A stretch of 64,000 nt of DNA from Natronospira proteinivora. Lineage in GTDB: Bacteria > Pseudomonadota > Gammaproteobacteria > Natronospirales > Natronospiraceae. The position numbers were made by a program, and so were the translations under genes. Under the pieces are notes generated by a model. The model was not told where the DNA came from and made no database searches. It saw nothing but the letters and a program-made list of their open reading frames with translations. The stretch lies in the NCBI RefSeq assembly GCF_024170465.1, contig NZ_JALJYF010000002.1, positions 310,001 to 374,000 on the forward strand, given 5' to 3'. Below, one piece after another: positions 52,762 through 61,535 of this stretch. Position 1 is the first letter of the stretch, and the number at the start of each line of letters is the position of its first letter.

Positions 52762-53904
52762 GTGCGTAATCCGTCCCGCGTGCTGATCTGGATGGCCCTG
52801 TTTCTCGGCGCCGTGGCCCTGATCGCCCTGCTGCTGATGGAACCGCTCCGCCAGGCCTTCTTGGCCAACCCCATCTTCAACGGCCTGATTCTGGCCGTGC
52901 TGGCAGTGGGCATTCTCATCAACGCCCGTCAGGTGCTGGTCCTGCAGCCGGAGCTGAACTGGCTGAAAGCCTTCCGCCGGGGCGAACGTGGCACGGTAAA
53001 ACGCCCACCCAGCCGCCTGCTGGGTTCCATGGCACAGATGCTCACGGGCCGTTCGGCGGACAACCTCAGCCTTTCCACCCTTTCCCTGCGTACCCTGCTG
53101 GACGGCGTCCGGGCTCGACTGGATGAATCCCGGGACCTGTCCCGTTATTTCATCGGGCTGCTGGTCTTTCTGGGGCTGCTAGGGACCTTCTGGGGGCTTT
53201 TGGATACCCTGCGGGCGGTGGGCTCGGTGATCTCCGGCTTGAGCATTGATGACCGCAGCGCCCAGGTCTTTTTCCAGGAACTGCAAGAAGGACTGGAAGC
53301 CCCCTTGAGCGGCATGGGCACGGCCTTTTCCTCCTCCCTGTTCGGCCTCTCCGGGGCCGTGGTGCTGGGCTTTATCGATCTGCAGGCGGCCACCGCCCAG
53401 AACCGTTTCTACAACGACCTGGAGGAATGGTTATCCGGCCAGACCCGCCTGGGCAGCGGCGCCCTGGCCGGTGGTGGCGAGGAAGGCAGTGTGCCGGCCT
53501 ATATCCAGGCCCTGCTGGAGCAGACGGCGGACTCCCTGGAGCAACTCCAGCGCATGATGCAGCGCTCGGAAGAGGACCGCCGTGCCGCCGACAGCCGCCT
53601 GGCGGAGCTGGCCACCGAGCTGGCCCGATTGGCGGAACAGAGTCAGTCCGAACGCAAGGGCCTGGCCTCACTGAACCGAACCCAGAACGAACTGCGCCCG
53701 GTGCTGGAGCGACTGGCCGACGCCACCGAGCAACGCAATCAGGAAAGCGAAGGTCTGCAGAGCGGCTTGCAGCAAATGGCCCGCTCCACCGAACGCCTGC
53801 ACAGCGAGATCAGCCAGGATCGGGCCCAGCAGCTGGAAACGCTGCGGGAAGAGATCCGCCTGCTGACCCGGACCATTGGTCATTCCCAGGACGGGGGCCG
53901 CTAA
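52762..53904 (+). CDS. MotA/ExbB-like proton-channel protein with coiled-coil tail
   Basis: A 380-aa inner-membrane protein beginning at GTG after CAGGAGAACGATT. Helices lie near residues 5-30, 45-65, 130-155 and 190-220, with the MotA/ExbB core FIGLLVFLGLLGTFWGLL and GMGTAFSSSLFGLSGAVVLG. The last 140 residues are charged coiled coil (LEQLQRMMQRSEEDRRAADSRLAELATEL). It precedes an OmpA-like gene by 3 nt, and such pairs form ion-driven motor/stator-like complexes. It is not the flagellar stator because no motA charge pattern or flagellar genes are near. The role is unknown. Confidence 0.85.
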   Translation: MRNPSRVLIWMALFLGAVALIALLLMEPLRQAFLANPIFNGLILAVLAVGILINARQVLVLQPELNWLKAFRRGERGTVKRPPSRLLGSMAQMLTGRSADNLSLSTLSLRTLLDGVRARLDESRDLSRYFIGLLVFLGLLGTFWGLLDTLRAVGSVISGLSIDDRSAQVFFQELQEGLEAPLSGMGTAFSSSLFGLSGAVVLGFIDLQAATAQNRFYNDLEEWLSGQTRLGSGALAGGGEEGSVPAYIQALLEQTADSLEQLQRMMQRSEEDRRAADSRLAELATELARLAEQSQSERKGLASLNRTQNELRPVLERLADATEQRNQESEGLQSGLQQMARSTERLHSEISQDRAQQLETLREEIRLLTRTIGHSQDGGR

Positions 53905-53907
53905 ACC

Positions 53908-55017
53908 ATGATGGGCAGTTCCCGACGCAGCCGTAACGGCTTCGATATCTGGCCCGGATTCGTGGATGTGCTGGCCACGATCCTGCTGGTGTTTGTCTTT
54001 GTGCTGCTGTTTTTCGTGGTGGCCCAGTTCTATCTCAGCGACACCCTCTACGACCGGGACCAAACCCTGGCCGCGCTGGAAGAGGAAATCTCGGAACTCG
54101 CCGACACCCTGTCCATGGAGCGCCAGGAACGCCAACGCCTGGAAGGCCGGGTGGCGGAACTGGACAGCGCCCTGCAAGCCACCCTGGCGCGCCGGGACAC
54201 CCTGGAGGGGGAGCTGGTCTTGAGCCAGGCGGCCCGGGCCCGCTTGCGGGAAACCCTGGCGGAACGAAGCGCGGAACTGGAGGAAACCGAGCAGGCCCTT
54301 GAAGCACAACGGGATAGAGTCGTGGTGCTGGAATCGGAACTGGAAGAAAGCGAACAAGCCCTTGACGAAGAATCACGGCGGGCCGAAGAAGCCCGGAGTG
54401 AAGTGGTGGCCCTACGGGAAGATATCCGGGCCTTGCGGGAACAGCTCAGCGCCCTGTCCCAGGCCCTGGATATTTCCGAGGCCACCATGGCCACCCAACG
54501 GGCCGAGATCCAGGACCTGGGAGAACGCCTGAACATTGCCCTGGCGGAAAAGGTGGAAGAGCTGGATCGCTATCGCTCGGAGTTCTTCGGCCGGCTGCGG
54601 GAAGCCCTGGATGACATCGAGGAAATCGAAATCGTGGGCGACCGCTTTCGCTTCCAGTCGGAGTTGTTCTTTGAATCCGCTTCCGCCGACATCGGCCCCG
54701 AGGGCCGGCAAACCCTGGATCAACTGGCGGAGACCTTCGCCACCATCAGCGAACGGATTCCGGATGACATCGACTGGGTATTACAGGTGGAAGGGCATAC
54801 CGATCGCCGGCCCATTCGCACTGAAGAATTCCCGTCCAACTGGGAGCTGTCCACGGCCAGGGCCCTGAATATCGTCCATTATCTCTCCGAGCAGGGCCTG
54901 CCCGAGGCGCGGTTGGCGGCGGCCGGTTTCGGTGAACACCAGCCGGTGGACGAAGACGACGGCCCCGAGGCCTGGGCCCGGAACCGCCGTATCGAATTAC
55001 GACTCACCAATCGCTGA
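53908..55017 (+). CDS. OmpA/MotB-like peptidoglycan-binding protein with long coiled coil
   Basis: A 369-aa partner of the preceding channel. One N-terminal helix (FVDVLATILLVFVFVLLFFVVAQFYL) with a buried Asp as in MotB/ExbD proton sites is followed by about 170 residues of continuous coiled coil (LEEEISELADTLSMERQE..). The C-terminal OmpA domain (about 245-369) has FFESASADIGPEGRQTLDQLAE, LQVEGHTDRRPI, WELSTARALNIVHYL and RNRRIELRL. It should couple the channel to the cell wall. Its stop is adjacent to the wrbA stop, convergent. Confidence 0.87.
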   Translation: MMGSSRRSRNGFDIWPGFVDVLATILLVFVFVLLFFVVAQFYLSDTLYDRDQTLAALEEEISELADTLSMERQERQRLEGRVAELDSALQATLARRDTLEGELVLSQAARARLRETLAERSAELEETEQALEAQRDRVVVLESELEESEQALDEESRRAEEARSEVVALREDIRALREQLSALSQALDISEATMATQRAEIQDLGERLNIALAEKVEELDRYRSEFFGRLREALDDIEEIEIVGDRFRFQSELFFESASADIGPEGRQTLDQLAETFATISERIPDDIDWVLQVEGHTDRRPIRTEEFPSNWELSTARALNIVHYLSEQGLPEARLAAAGFGEHQPVDEDDGPEAWARNRRIELRLTNR

Positions 55018-55623
55018 TCATCCGCCAAACTGGCGCTTGGCAAATTCGGCCACGTGCTGACCCTGAAAGCGAGCAATGGTCAGCTCGTTTTCGCTGGGCT
55101 GGCGGCTGCCATCGCCATCCGCCAGGGTGGTGGCGCCATAGGGGGTGCCGCCGGTGATCTCGTCCATATTGGTCAGGGCCTTGCAGCTGTAAGGCACACC
55201 CAATATGGCCATGCCGTGATGCATCAAAGTGAGGTGAAAGGAGGTCAGGGTCGTTTCCTGACCACCGTGTTGGGAGCCAGTGGAGGCGAACACGCTACCG
55301 ATCTTGCCAATCAGTTTCCCCTGGGCCCAGAGGCCGCCGGTCTGATCCAGGAAGTTGCGCATCTGGCCGGCCATATTGCCGAAACGGGTGGGCGTGCCAA
55401 AGATGATGGCATCGTAATCCGCCAATTCATCCGGGGAAGCCACCGGGGCTGCTTGGTCCACCTTCGCACCAATCTGCTCCACGGTTTCCTGGGGCATGGT
55501 TTCGGGCACCCGCTTCACCGTCACATCGGTGCCGTCCACGCCGCGGGCGCCCTCGGCAACAGCGTTTGCCATGGTCTCTACGTGTCCCCAGGTGCTGTAA
55601 TAAAGAACTAATACCTTGGTCAT
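55018..55623 (-). CDS. wrbA: NAD(P)H:quinone oxidoreductase WrbA
   Basis: A 201-aa flavodoxin-fold enzyme: [22 protein letters not shown] binds [28 protein letters not shown] is the family signature, and [15 protein letters not shown] and the C-terminal [13 protein letters not shown] follow. It gives two-electron quinone reduction and stress protection. I set the ATG at 55623 with AAGGAGAG before it. The open frame upstream is not part of WrbA. It lies downstream of the pcl gene, separated by 141 bp. Confidence 0.93.
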   Translation of the reverse strand: MTKVLVLYYSTWGHVETMANAVAEGARGVDGTDVTVKRVPETMPQETVEQIGAKVDQAAPVASPDELADYDAIIFGTPTRFGNMAGQMRNFLDQTGGLWAQGKLIGKIGSVFASTGSQHGGQETTLTSFHLTLMHHGMAILGVPYSCKALTNMDEITGGTPYGATTLADGDGSRQPSENELTIARFQGQHVAEFAKRQFGG

Positions 55624-55764
55624 TGCGACTCTCCTTGCGGCTGATTTCTCGGCGTCCAATACGGTAGCGCCGACTCTACCCTTCAATTTAGTACGAAAAT
55701 GGACTAATTACCAGCCCCGATTTGCCCTTTCCGCGACAGACGGGGACGGCAACTTTCCAATGTA

Positions 55765-56976
55765 TCAGGCCCAGTCAGCGGCCTTGCCCAGGGCATTGCG
55801 TGGCAGCTCATCGCCGAAGCGCAATTCCGCGGGGCGCTCATGGGCAGGCAGGTTTTCACTCATCCAGGCCCGCATCGCCGCTTCGCTCAAGTTATCGCCG
55901 GCAGGCCCATTAGAGACCGGAACCAGAAAAGCCTTGAGACGCCCGGCAGGGCCGGGGCGCACCACGGCCTTCGCCACAGCCGGGTGATGACACAGGCGCT
56001 GAGCCACCAGCTCAGGGCTGACATTGATCCCGCCCACCTGGACGGCACCATCTCGGCGGCCCAGGGGGCGGAAGTGACGCTTGCCCTCAGTGGTCAGCCG
56101 GTCCGGCAAAGGAATGCCTTGTGAGGCGGTCGCTACCCCACGCTCGAATAATGTCATGGATGATTCCCTGCCCAACTGCCACCAGGGAAAAAGCGTAAAT
56201 GCCGCCTCGGGGCGAGTGCGAATGCCGATGCCACCCGTCTCGGTGGATCCGTAGATCTCATGCATGCGGCTGAGGCCCTTGGCCCGCAGCCGATGGATGA
56301 GTGCCTCCTCACAGGGACCGGTAGAGGTCACACCCTCCACATCTTCGGGGAAGGCCTGCCGGGAGCCTTCCACATACTGCCAGCGCATCGGGAACCCAAT
56401 GATCAGGTCACCGGCACGCAGATCCCTGAGCATGGCGGCTTCCGCATCCTGCTCGGTGAGGACCGGAACACCCAGTGCCCGTGGCAGCAGGACACCGAAA
56501 ATAAAACCGTAAATATGGTGCCGGGGAGCCAGGCAGAGGATGCGCTGGCGACGGGCAAATCGTTTGGCCAGTTCATTCACTTCCCGCCCCAGGGCAAACC
56601 AGGAATGAGCATGCTCCCGGGGTGTGCCGGTACTGCCGGAGGTAAGAAAGCGCAAACCGCTACTACCCAGGCTCAAACCATCACCGCTGACTACCTTCTC
56701 CACCAGATCGGCCCAATCTCCCAGGGTACGACGTCGCAGGAGATAATCCTCCAGACCGGTCTCGTCCATCGAGAACAGGCGGTTCACATGCCCGGCCAGG
56801 GTGAGGACCTCCAGGGAATCGGCATATAACGGCGCTTCATTCAGGTGCTGATCTTCAGCCCAGTCATCCGGCGCATAGTCCAGCAAGGACTCATTGCGCA
56901 GGGTAGCCAGGGTATCCCGGGTCAAACAGCGCAGGACATCCAGAATTCCGGCTCGGTCAGGGTAAACAGCGTTCAT
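55765..56976 (-). CDS. pcl: p-Coumarate:CoA ligase for photoactive yellow protein chromophore (pCL)
   Basis: A 403-aa AMP-forming ligase, shorter than plant 4-coumarate ligases, as known for pCL. The AMP motif RFLTSGSTGTPREHAHSW, ILCLAPRHHIYGFIFGVLLP, IYGSTETGGIGIRT and GRRDGAVQVGGINVSPELVA are visible. The C-terminal catalytic Lys is in RNALGKAADWA. It should make p-coumaroyl-CoA for attachment to Cys69 of PYP. It starts 44 nt after the pyp stop, so both are likely one operon. No tyrosine ammonia-lyase gene is in the window, so the coumarate source must lie elsewhere or be external. Confidence 0.88.
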   Translation of the reverse strand: MNAVYPDRAGILDVLRCLTRDTLATLRNESLLDYAPDDWAEDQHLNEAPLYADSLEVLTLAGHVNRLFSMDETGLEDYLLRRRTLGDWADLVEKVVSGDGLSLGSSGLRFLTSGSTGTPREHAHSWFALGREVNELAKRFARRQRILCLAPRHHIYGFIFGVLLPRALGVPVLTEQDAEAAMLRDLRAGDLIIGFPMRWQYVEGSRQAFPEDVEGVTSTGPCEEALIHRLRAKGLSRMHEIYGSTETGGIGIRTRPEAAFTLFPWWQLGRESSMTLFERGVATASQGIPLPDRLTTEGKRHFRPLGRRDGAVQVGGINVSPELVAQRLCHHPAVAKAVVRPGPAGRLKAFLVPVSNGPAGDNLSEAAMRAWMSENLPAHERPAELRFGDELPRNALGKAADWA

Positions 56977-57020
56977 TGAGGCCACTCCATTGGGCCCCCG
57001 GCTTCGAGGGCCCGTCCGCT

Positions 57021-57398
57021 TTAGATTCGCTTGACGAAGACCCAGTAGCTGTCGCCGGAGATGGCCTTTTTCATGTGCACCTTCACCTTGGTGGGCTGCA
57101 TTTGATAATCAAAGGTGTATTCGAACAGGGCATTGAGATTGCCATTGGCCACGCCTTCCTGAAACTTGCCACGAAATTCCGGGCGGTCTGTACAAGGGGC
57201 CACTTCCCGGAAGAAGTTCTTGCCCTTCATGGCAGCCGGATCACGACCGGTAATCTCACCCTCTGCCGAGTTGTAATGAAGAATATTGCCCTTGGCATCC
57301 AGCTGAACCGCGCCGAAGGCCAGTTGATCCAGGCCCTTGTCATCCATTTTGGCCAGGGTGTTCTCGATGTCATCAGTGCCGAACTTGATCTGCTCCAT
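57021..57398 (-). CDS. pyp: Photoactive yellow protein (PAS photoreceptor)
   Basis: A 125-aa protein of the same length and domain layout as Halorhodospira PYP. All chromophore-pocket residues fall at the classical numbers: Tyr42 and Glu46 (HYNSAEGE), Thr50, Arg52, Cys69 (VAPCTDRP), Tyr94, Met100 and Trp119. The p-coumaric thioester on Cys69 would give a blue-light photocycle, used for phototaxis or gene control in relatives. AGGAGTGGCACC precedes the ATG. No signal output domain is fused. An AT-rich inverted repeat at 57419-57431 lies in its promoter region. Confidence 0.96.
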   Translation of the reverse strand: MEQIKFGTDDIENTLAKMDDKGLDQLAFGAVQLDAKGNILHYNSAEGEITGRDPAAMKGKNFFREVAPCTDRPEFRGKFQEGVANGNLNALFEYTFDYQMQPTKVKVHMKKAISGDSYWVFVKRI

Positions 57399-57418
57399 GG
57401 TGCCACTCCTGCATTATG

Positions 57419-57431
57419 TAATAAATTATTA
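57419..57431. promoter_or_regulatory. AT-rich palindrome upstream of pyp
   Basis: TAATAA-A-TTATTA is a perfect 6-bp inverted repeat 21 bp before the pyp start codon, in a strongly AT-rich patch that resembles a -10 region. It may be promoter or operator sequence. I have no match to a known regulator. Confidence 0.3.
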
Positions 57432-57540
57432 GATAACAATCTTGGCGAAATGCCTCAAGTGCGGAGAAACCTTAGACGCTTTGTATCGATACTGTCTAGC
57501 TTTTTGGGTGTTTTCCTGTACAAAACCGACCAGCGGTAGC

Positions 57541-57574
57541 CACACCGACCCGGATGGTTATCCGGGTCGGTGTG
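57541..57574. terminator. Perfect 15-bp hairpin, bidirectional terminator-like
   Basis: CACACCGACCCGGAT (57541-57555), loop GGTT, ATCCGGGTCGGTGTG (57560-57574) form a perfect hairpin. It is 41 bp past the stop of the symporter gene and about 140 bp before the pyp start, so it probably separates the two minus-strand units. No strong T-run follows on either side, so efficiency is uncertain. Confidence 0.55.
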
Positions 57575-57614
57575 ATGCGTGGCAGCAGGAAGCAGGCTCC
57601 GACGAAAAATCCTG

Positions 57615-59006
57615 TCAGGACCTGGGGCGGGCCCGGTAGCCGAGATAGGCCAGAAGGAAAGCCAGGAAGAAGGGGATCAGACGCTCCGCGGCATTGCCGG
57701 GAGCATCCGGGAACAAGCTGATGACAATGGTCATCCCGGCGCCGGCCATCATGGCAGCCAGACGATAGGGGCCGGCCACGGCACCACAAAAGAGCAGCAC
57801 CAGCAGCAGGGGACCAAAGCCATTGCCCAGCACCTGCCAGGCAAACAGGACCCGGTCGAAAATGGTTTCCGGGACAAACAGGGCCAAAACCACCGCGATC
57901 CCGCCCAGAAGCAGGACCACCAGGCGATCAATAAGCACCGAATGGTGACCACGGCGCATGTCATGACTCACCGAACCGCTGGCCACCAGGAGCTGACTGT
58001 CGGCCGTGGACATGATGGCGGCCAGCACGCCCCCGGTCACCACCCCCCCGATCACGGCCGGCAAGAGGGAGACACTCAGCTCCAGCAAAACCGACTCATG
58101 ATCCGCCAGATCCGGCATCAAGACCCGGCCACTCCAGCCGAGAATCACCATGCCGATATAGATCAGCGTTGCCCAGATCAGGGCCACATTACGAGCCAGT
58201 CGGATCTCGTCCTGGGAACGCATGGCCATGAAGCGATTGACCACATGGGGCTGGCCCGGATAGCCCAGACCAATGCCAAACAGGCCGGCCACGAAAACCA
58301 TGGCCAGGAGCAGGCTCGGCTGATCCACCAGACGGGTCAGGCTGGGATCTTCCAATGCCTTCAGGCCAAGCCACAACTCGCCGGGCCCACCCACCGCAAA
58401 CAAGGCCACATAAGGCAGCACCAGGGCCACCAGCAGCATCAGAAAGCCTTGCAGGGCATCGGTCACGCTGGCGGCCCAGAAACCACCCATGAACACGTAC
58501 AGAACCACAATAAAAGCGCCCACCAGAATGGCGACGGTGCTGTCCACCGGTGTCGCCGTGGCGATGGCAATACCCGCCCCCTGAAACTGAGAGGCCACAT
58601 AGAGGCTGAAACAGAAGAGAATCAAGGCCGCGCCCAGCAGCCGCAGGGTTCTCGAAATCCGGGGTGAACAATCCCGGGAAAGATACTCCACCAGGGTCAG
58701 GGACTGATTATCGTGGCTGCTCTGACGCAGCCGCGGGGCCACCAGACACCAGTTGATGGCAAAACCCGACACCACTGCGGGCACCAGCCAGATGGCCTGT
58801 ATCCCCCAGAGGTAGGCCGCCCCGCTCATGCCCAACAGCGTCCAGACCGAGGACGAACTGGCCGAGGCACTCAAGGAGGCCACCAGCGGCCCCAATCGCC
58901 GACCGGCCAGGTGAAAATCGGCACTGTCCCCCACCCGCTTCCGGGCCCAGACACCAATACCCAGCAATACGACCAGGTACAAAATAAGCGTGGCGGTGGT
59001 CGCCAT
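57615..59006 (-). CDS. Sodium:solute symporter (SSS family)
   Basis: A 463-aa carrier with about 12-13 helices. The N-terminal GIGVWARKRVGDSADFHLAGRRLGPLVASLSASASSSSVWTLLGMSGAAY region is the sodium/solute site of PutP/PanF-like proteins. GLGYPGQPHVVNRFMAMRS is the SSS signature in the middle. LLPAVIGGVVTGGVLAAIMSTADSQLLV marks the TM8 sodium-site helix. The PutP-like signature suggests proline or another amino acid. That would fit osmolyte uptake in a halophile but is inferred. I placed the ATG at 59006 with GGAG upstream. Confidence 0.88.
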   Translation of the reverse strand: MATTATLILYLVVLLGIGVWARKRVGDSADFHLAGRRLGPLVASLSASASSSSVWTLLGMSGAAYLWGIQAIWLVPAVVSGFAINWCLVAPRLRQSSHDNQSLTLVEYLSRDCSPRISRTLRLLGAALILFCFSLYVASQFQGAGIAIATATPVDSTVAILVGAFIVVLYVFMGGFWAASVTDALQGFLMLLVALVLPYVALFAVGGPGELWLGLKALEDPSLTRLVDQPSLLLAMVFVAGLFGIGLGYPGQPHVVNRFMAMRSQDEIRLARNVALIWATLIYIGMVILGWSGRVLMPDLADHESVLLELSVSLLPAVIGGVVTGGVLAAIMSTADSQLLVASGSVSHDMRRGHHSVLIDRLVVLLLGGIAVVLALFVPETIFDRVLFAWQVLGNGFGPLLLVLLFCGAVAGPYRLAAMMAGAGMTIVISLFPDAPGNAAERLIPFFLAFLLAYLGYRARPRS

Positions 59007-59167
59007 TGGGCTTGCTCCAAAAGGGAAATGACGGATCAATCTAGCAAGGTATGGCTAGGCAGGACCAGCTCCGTTTGTCGGAGCCGGCGCCGGGAGCCCC
59101 CGTCTGTGGGGGTGACCCATGAGGGGCGCCCCTGTAGTATCGACCTACCCCTCCCAATAGGAGTCTC

Positions 59168-60787
59168 GTGGCGGTGACTGCCAGCGATCCGGAAGCAAGG
59201 CTGTTTGAACAGATGTTCCACCACAGCCAAGCCATCAAATTGCTTGTGGATCCTGACACCGGCCATATTCGAGATGCCAATGCGGCAGCCTGCCGTTTTT
59301 ACGGTCTCGACCAAGCGACGCTGAGCCAGCGCCGTATTTCAGATCTCAACACCCTGCCGGAAGCGCGGATACGGCAGGAAATGTCCGCTGCTCGCGAATC
59401 ACAAAGAAACCACTTCCGTTTCCAGCATCGACTGTCGGATGAAAGTCTACGGGATGTGGAAGTCTATAGCTCTCCCCTCAGCCTGAAGGGCAAGACCTAT
59501 CTGCTGTCCATCATCCATGATGTCACCGCCCGCAATGACAATGAACATGAACTGGCGGTCCTCAGGGACGTGGTGGAAAACCTGCCGGTGGGCATCTATC
59601 GAAGCACCATGGACCAACAAGGGCAATTCCTGTCCGTGAACCAGGAAATGGTCCGGATCGCAGAAGCTGACAGTGTGGAAACCCTGCTGGCGACCCCGGT
59701 GCGGGATCTGTATGCGGACAAGGCTACCCGCGAACATTTCATCGAGGGATTGCAACAGGCCGAGGACTGGTACAGCCAGACGGTCAAGCTGTGCAGTATG
59801 AAGGGAAAAGTCGGCCATTATCGGGTCTCGGTACGCAAGCAGCAGGATGACAACGGGACCGTATTCATTGATGGCATCCTGGAAGACATCACCCATCTAC
59901 GGGCGGCTGAACAGTCTCAGCAACAATTGTTCGAAATCATTGAAGCCACCCCGGCCATTATCGGTATCAGCCGGCCGGAGGGGGAGCTGATCTATCTCAA
60001 TACGGCGGGGCGGGAGATTCTGGGCCTGGGGCCCCATGATGCCCTGGACAGCTTCAAACCCCGCAAGGTCCACAGCAAGGATTCCTTCGAAACCTTGACC
60101 AAAAAGGCGCTGCCCACGGCCCTTGAAAAAGGGCAATGGTCCGGGGAAATGTGCTTTCGCACCCCCGGCGGAGAGGAAATCCCTGTTCAGACCACCCTGA
60201 TTGCCCACTACGGCGACGATGGCGAGCTGGATCGCATCTCTGCCGTCTCGGTGGATGTCAGCGCCCAGAAACAACGCCAGATGGCCCTGGAGCGTCTGGC
60301 TTACAAGGATTCCCTGACCGCTGTGTTCAACCGCCGGGGATTCATGCGCGCCCTGCGTAATGCCGTGGCCGACGCCCGCCGGCAGGGCACGCCGCTGTCC
60401 ATCATCATGGCCGACCTGGACCATTTCAAACCCATCAACGATACCCATGGGCACCCCGTGGGGGATGAAATCCTGCAAAAGCTCATGCCCTTTCTCCAGG
60501 GCGGACGGCGGCAACTGGACCAAGTGGGACGTCTGGGCGGGGAAGAATTCGGCATCATCCTGCCGGGCGCCGGCCTCGAGGATGCCGTGGCCATCGCGGA
60601 GCGGATTCGGGCGACCCTGGCCCATCAACCCATTGAAACCCAGGCGGGAACCATCCCCATCACCCTCAGCCTGGGTGTCAGCGAGCTGGATGGCGATAAG
60701 CGCAGCGGCCCCATCCTGATTCGCGAAGCGGACAAGGCCCTCTACGAAGCCAAGCATGCCGGTCGCAACCAGGTACGCTCACGCTGA
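59168..60787 (+). CDS. Multi-PAS diguanylate cyclase
   Basis: A 539-aa soluble protein: PAS1 about residues 10-125 (MFHHSQAIKLLVDPDTGHIRDAN), PAS2 about 130-250 (VVENLPVGIYRSTMDQQG), PAS3 about 255-370 (IIEATPAIIGISRPEG) and GGDEF about 375-539 (DSLTAVFNRRGFMRAL, RLGGEEFGIILPG, LYEAKHAGRNQV). No membrane helices. The GTG start follows AGGAGTCTC. It should make c-di-GMP on a cytosolic cue such as redox, light-derived or small-molecule binding. It is 1.8 kb from pyp but divergent, so a link is speculative. Confidence 0.92.
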   Translation: MAVTASDPEARLFEQMFHHSQAIKLLVDPDTGHIRDANAAACRFYGLDQATLSQRRISDLNTLPEARIRQEMSAARESQRNHFRFQHRLSDESLRDVEVYSSPLSLKGKTYLLSIIHDVTARNDNEHELAVLRDVVENLPVGIYRSTMDQQGQFLSVNQEMVRIAEADSVETLLATPVRDLYADKATREHFIEGLQQAEDWYSQTVKLCSMKGKVGHYRVSVRKQQDDNGTVFIDGILEDITHLRAAEQSQQQLFEIIEATPAIIGISRPEGELIYLNTAGREILGLGPHDALDSFKPRKVHSKDSFETLTKKALPTALEKGQWSGEMCFRTPGGEEIPVQTTLIAHYGDDGELDRISAVSVDVSAQKQRQMALERLAYKDSLTAVFNRRGFMRALRNAVADARRQGTPLSIIMADLDHFKPINDTHGHPVGDEILQKLMPFLQGGRRQLDQVGRLGGEEFGIILPGAGLEDAVAIAERIRATLAHQPIETQAGTIPITLSLGVSELDGDKRSGPILIREADKALYEAKHAGRNQVRSR

Positions 60788-61465
60788 TCGGTCCCCCGCC
60801 AGACGATCCGCCACCCGGGTGGTTTCCGGCAGGCGATAGCGGCCCAAGCAGGCACTGGTGTAATGCAGGGCTGTTTCAAGACTGACGCGATGCCCCGGCG
60901 ATACATACAAGGGCCTGACACCCGCTCGACTACGCAACACCGCACCGATGGTTTCTCCCTTGTCCCGCAAAGGCTGCCAGGCCCCTTTTTCCCTGGCCAG
61001 CGGGGCATGCTCGCCCAGCAAGCGGCTCTTGGCCACCCCGATGGCCGGGATGTCGCTGAGCAGTCCCAGATGACAGGCCACCCCGAAGCGACGCGGATGG
61101 GCCGTCCCCTGGCCATCGCACAGCAACAAGTCCGGCGGCCGGGAGAGCCGCTGCAAGGCCCGCAATGCGGCGGGCACTTCCCTAAAGGACAGCAAGCCCG
61201 GCACATAGGGAAAGCGGGTTGGCTCTTCCGCCACCGCTTGCTCCACCACGCTCAAGTCATCCAGGCGAAGCACCACCACCGCCGCGCGGGTGATGCCACG
61301 TCCCCGCGGGAAACCGATGTCTACACCGGCCACGGTCTGGACCGGCCCCAGTTGGTCGTTGAGGATCAGCCTTTCAGCCAGGGTCTTCTGCAATCCCCTG
61401 GCCTCTTCCGGCGTCAGGTTCCAGGCATGCGCCACACTCCTGCGTTTGGCACTGTCAGCATCCAT
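60779..61465 (-). CDS. nfi: Endonuclease V (deoxyinosine repair)
   Basis: A 228-aa nuclease that cuts near deoxyinosine. TVAGVDIGFPRGRGITRAAVVVL has the first catalytic Asp, RFPYVPGLLSFREVPA the Glu, LLLCDGQGTAHPRRFGVACHLG the second Asp and the HPR wedge region, and IGVAKSRLLGE a conserved Lys. The N-terminal KTLAERLILNDQLGPVQ is also typical. I chose the ATG at 61465 after GGAGAATTCAC. Its end overlaps the GGDEF gene by 9 nt, convergent. Confidence 0.93.
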   Translation of the reverse strand: MDADSAKRRSVAHAWNLTPEEARGLQKTLAERLILNDQLGPVQTVAGVDIGFPRGRGITRAAVVVLRLDDLSVVEQAVAEEPTRFPYVPGLLSFREVPAALRALQRLSRPPDLLLCDGQGTAHPRRFGVACHLGLLSDIPAIGVAKSRLLGEHAPLAREKGAWQPLRDKGETIGAVLRSRAGVRPLYVSPGHRVSLETALHYTSACLGRYRLPETTRVADRLAGDRSA

Positions 61466-61535
61466 GTGAATTCTCCGGCAATGCCCTAAGATGGTGACCA
61501 TAGGACAGTATTAACGATTCCGGCCAACGAAAAGG

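Noticed and set aside
52762-55017. Zorya-like anti-phage system (ZorA/ZorB)
   Set aside because: The MotA-like and OmpA-like pair fits, but no ZorC, ZorD or ZorE gene is next to it. wrbA and an MCE operon flank the pair instead.
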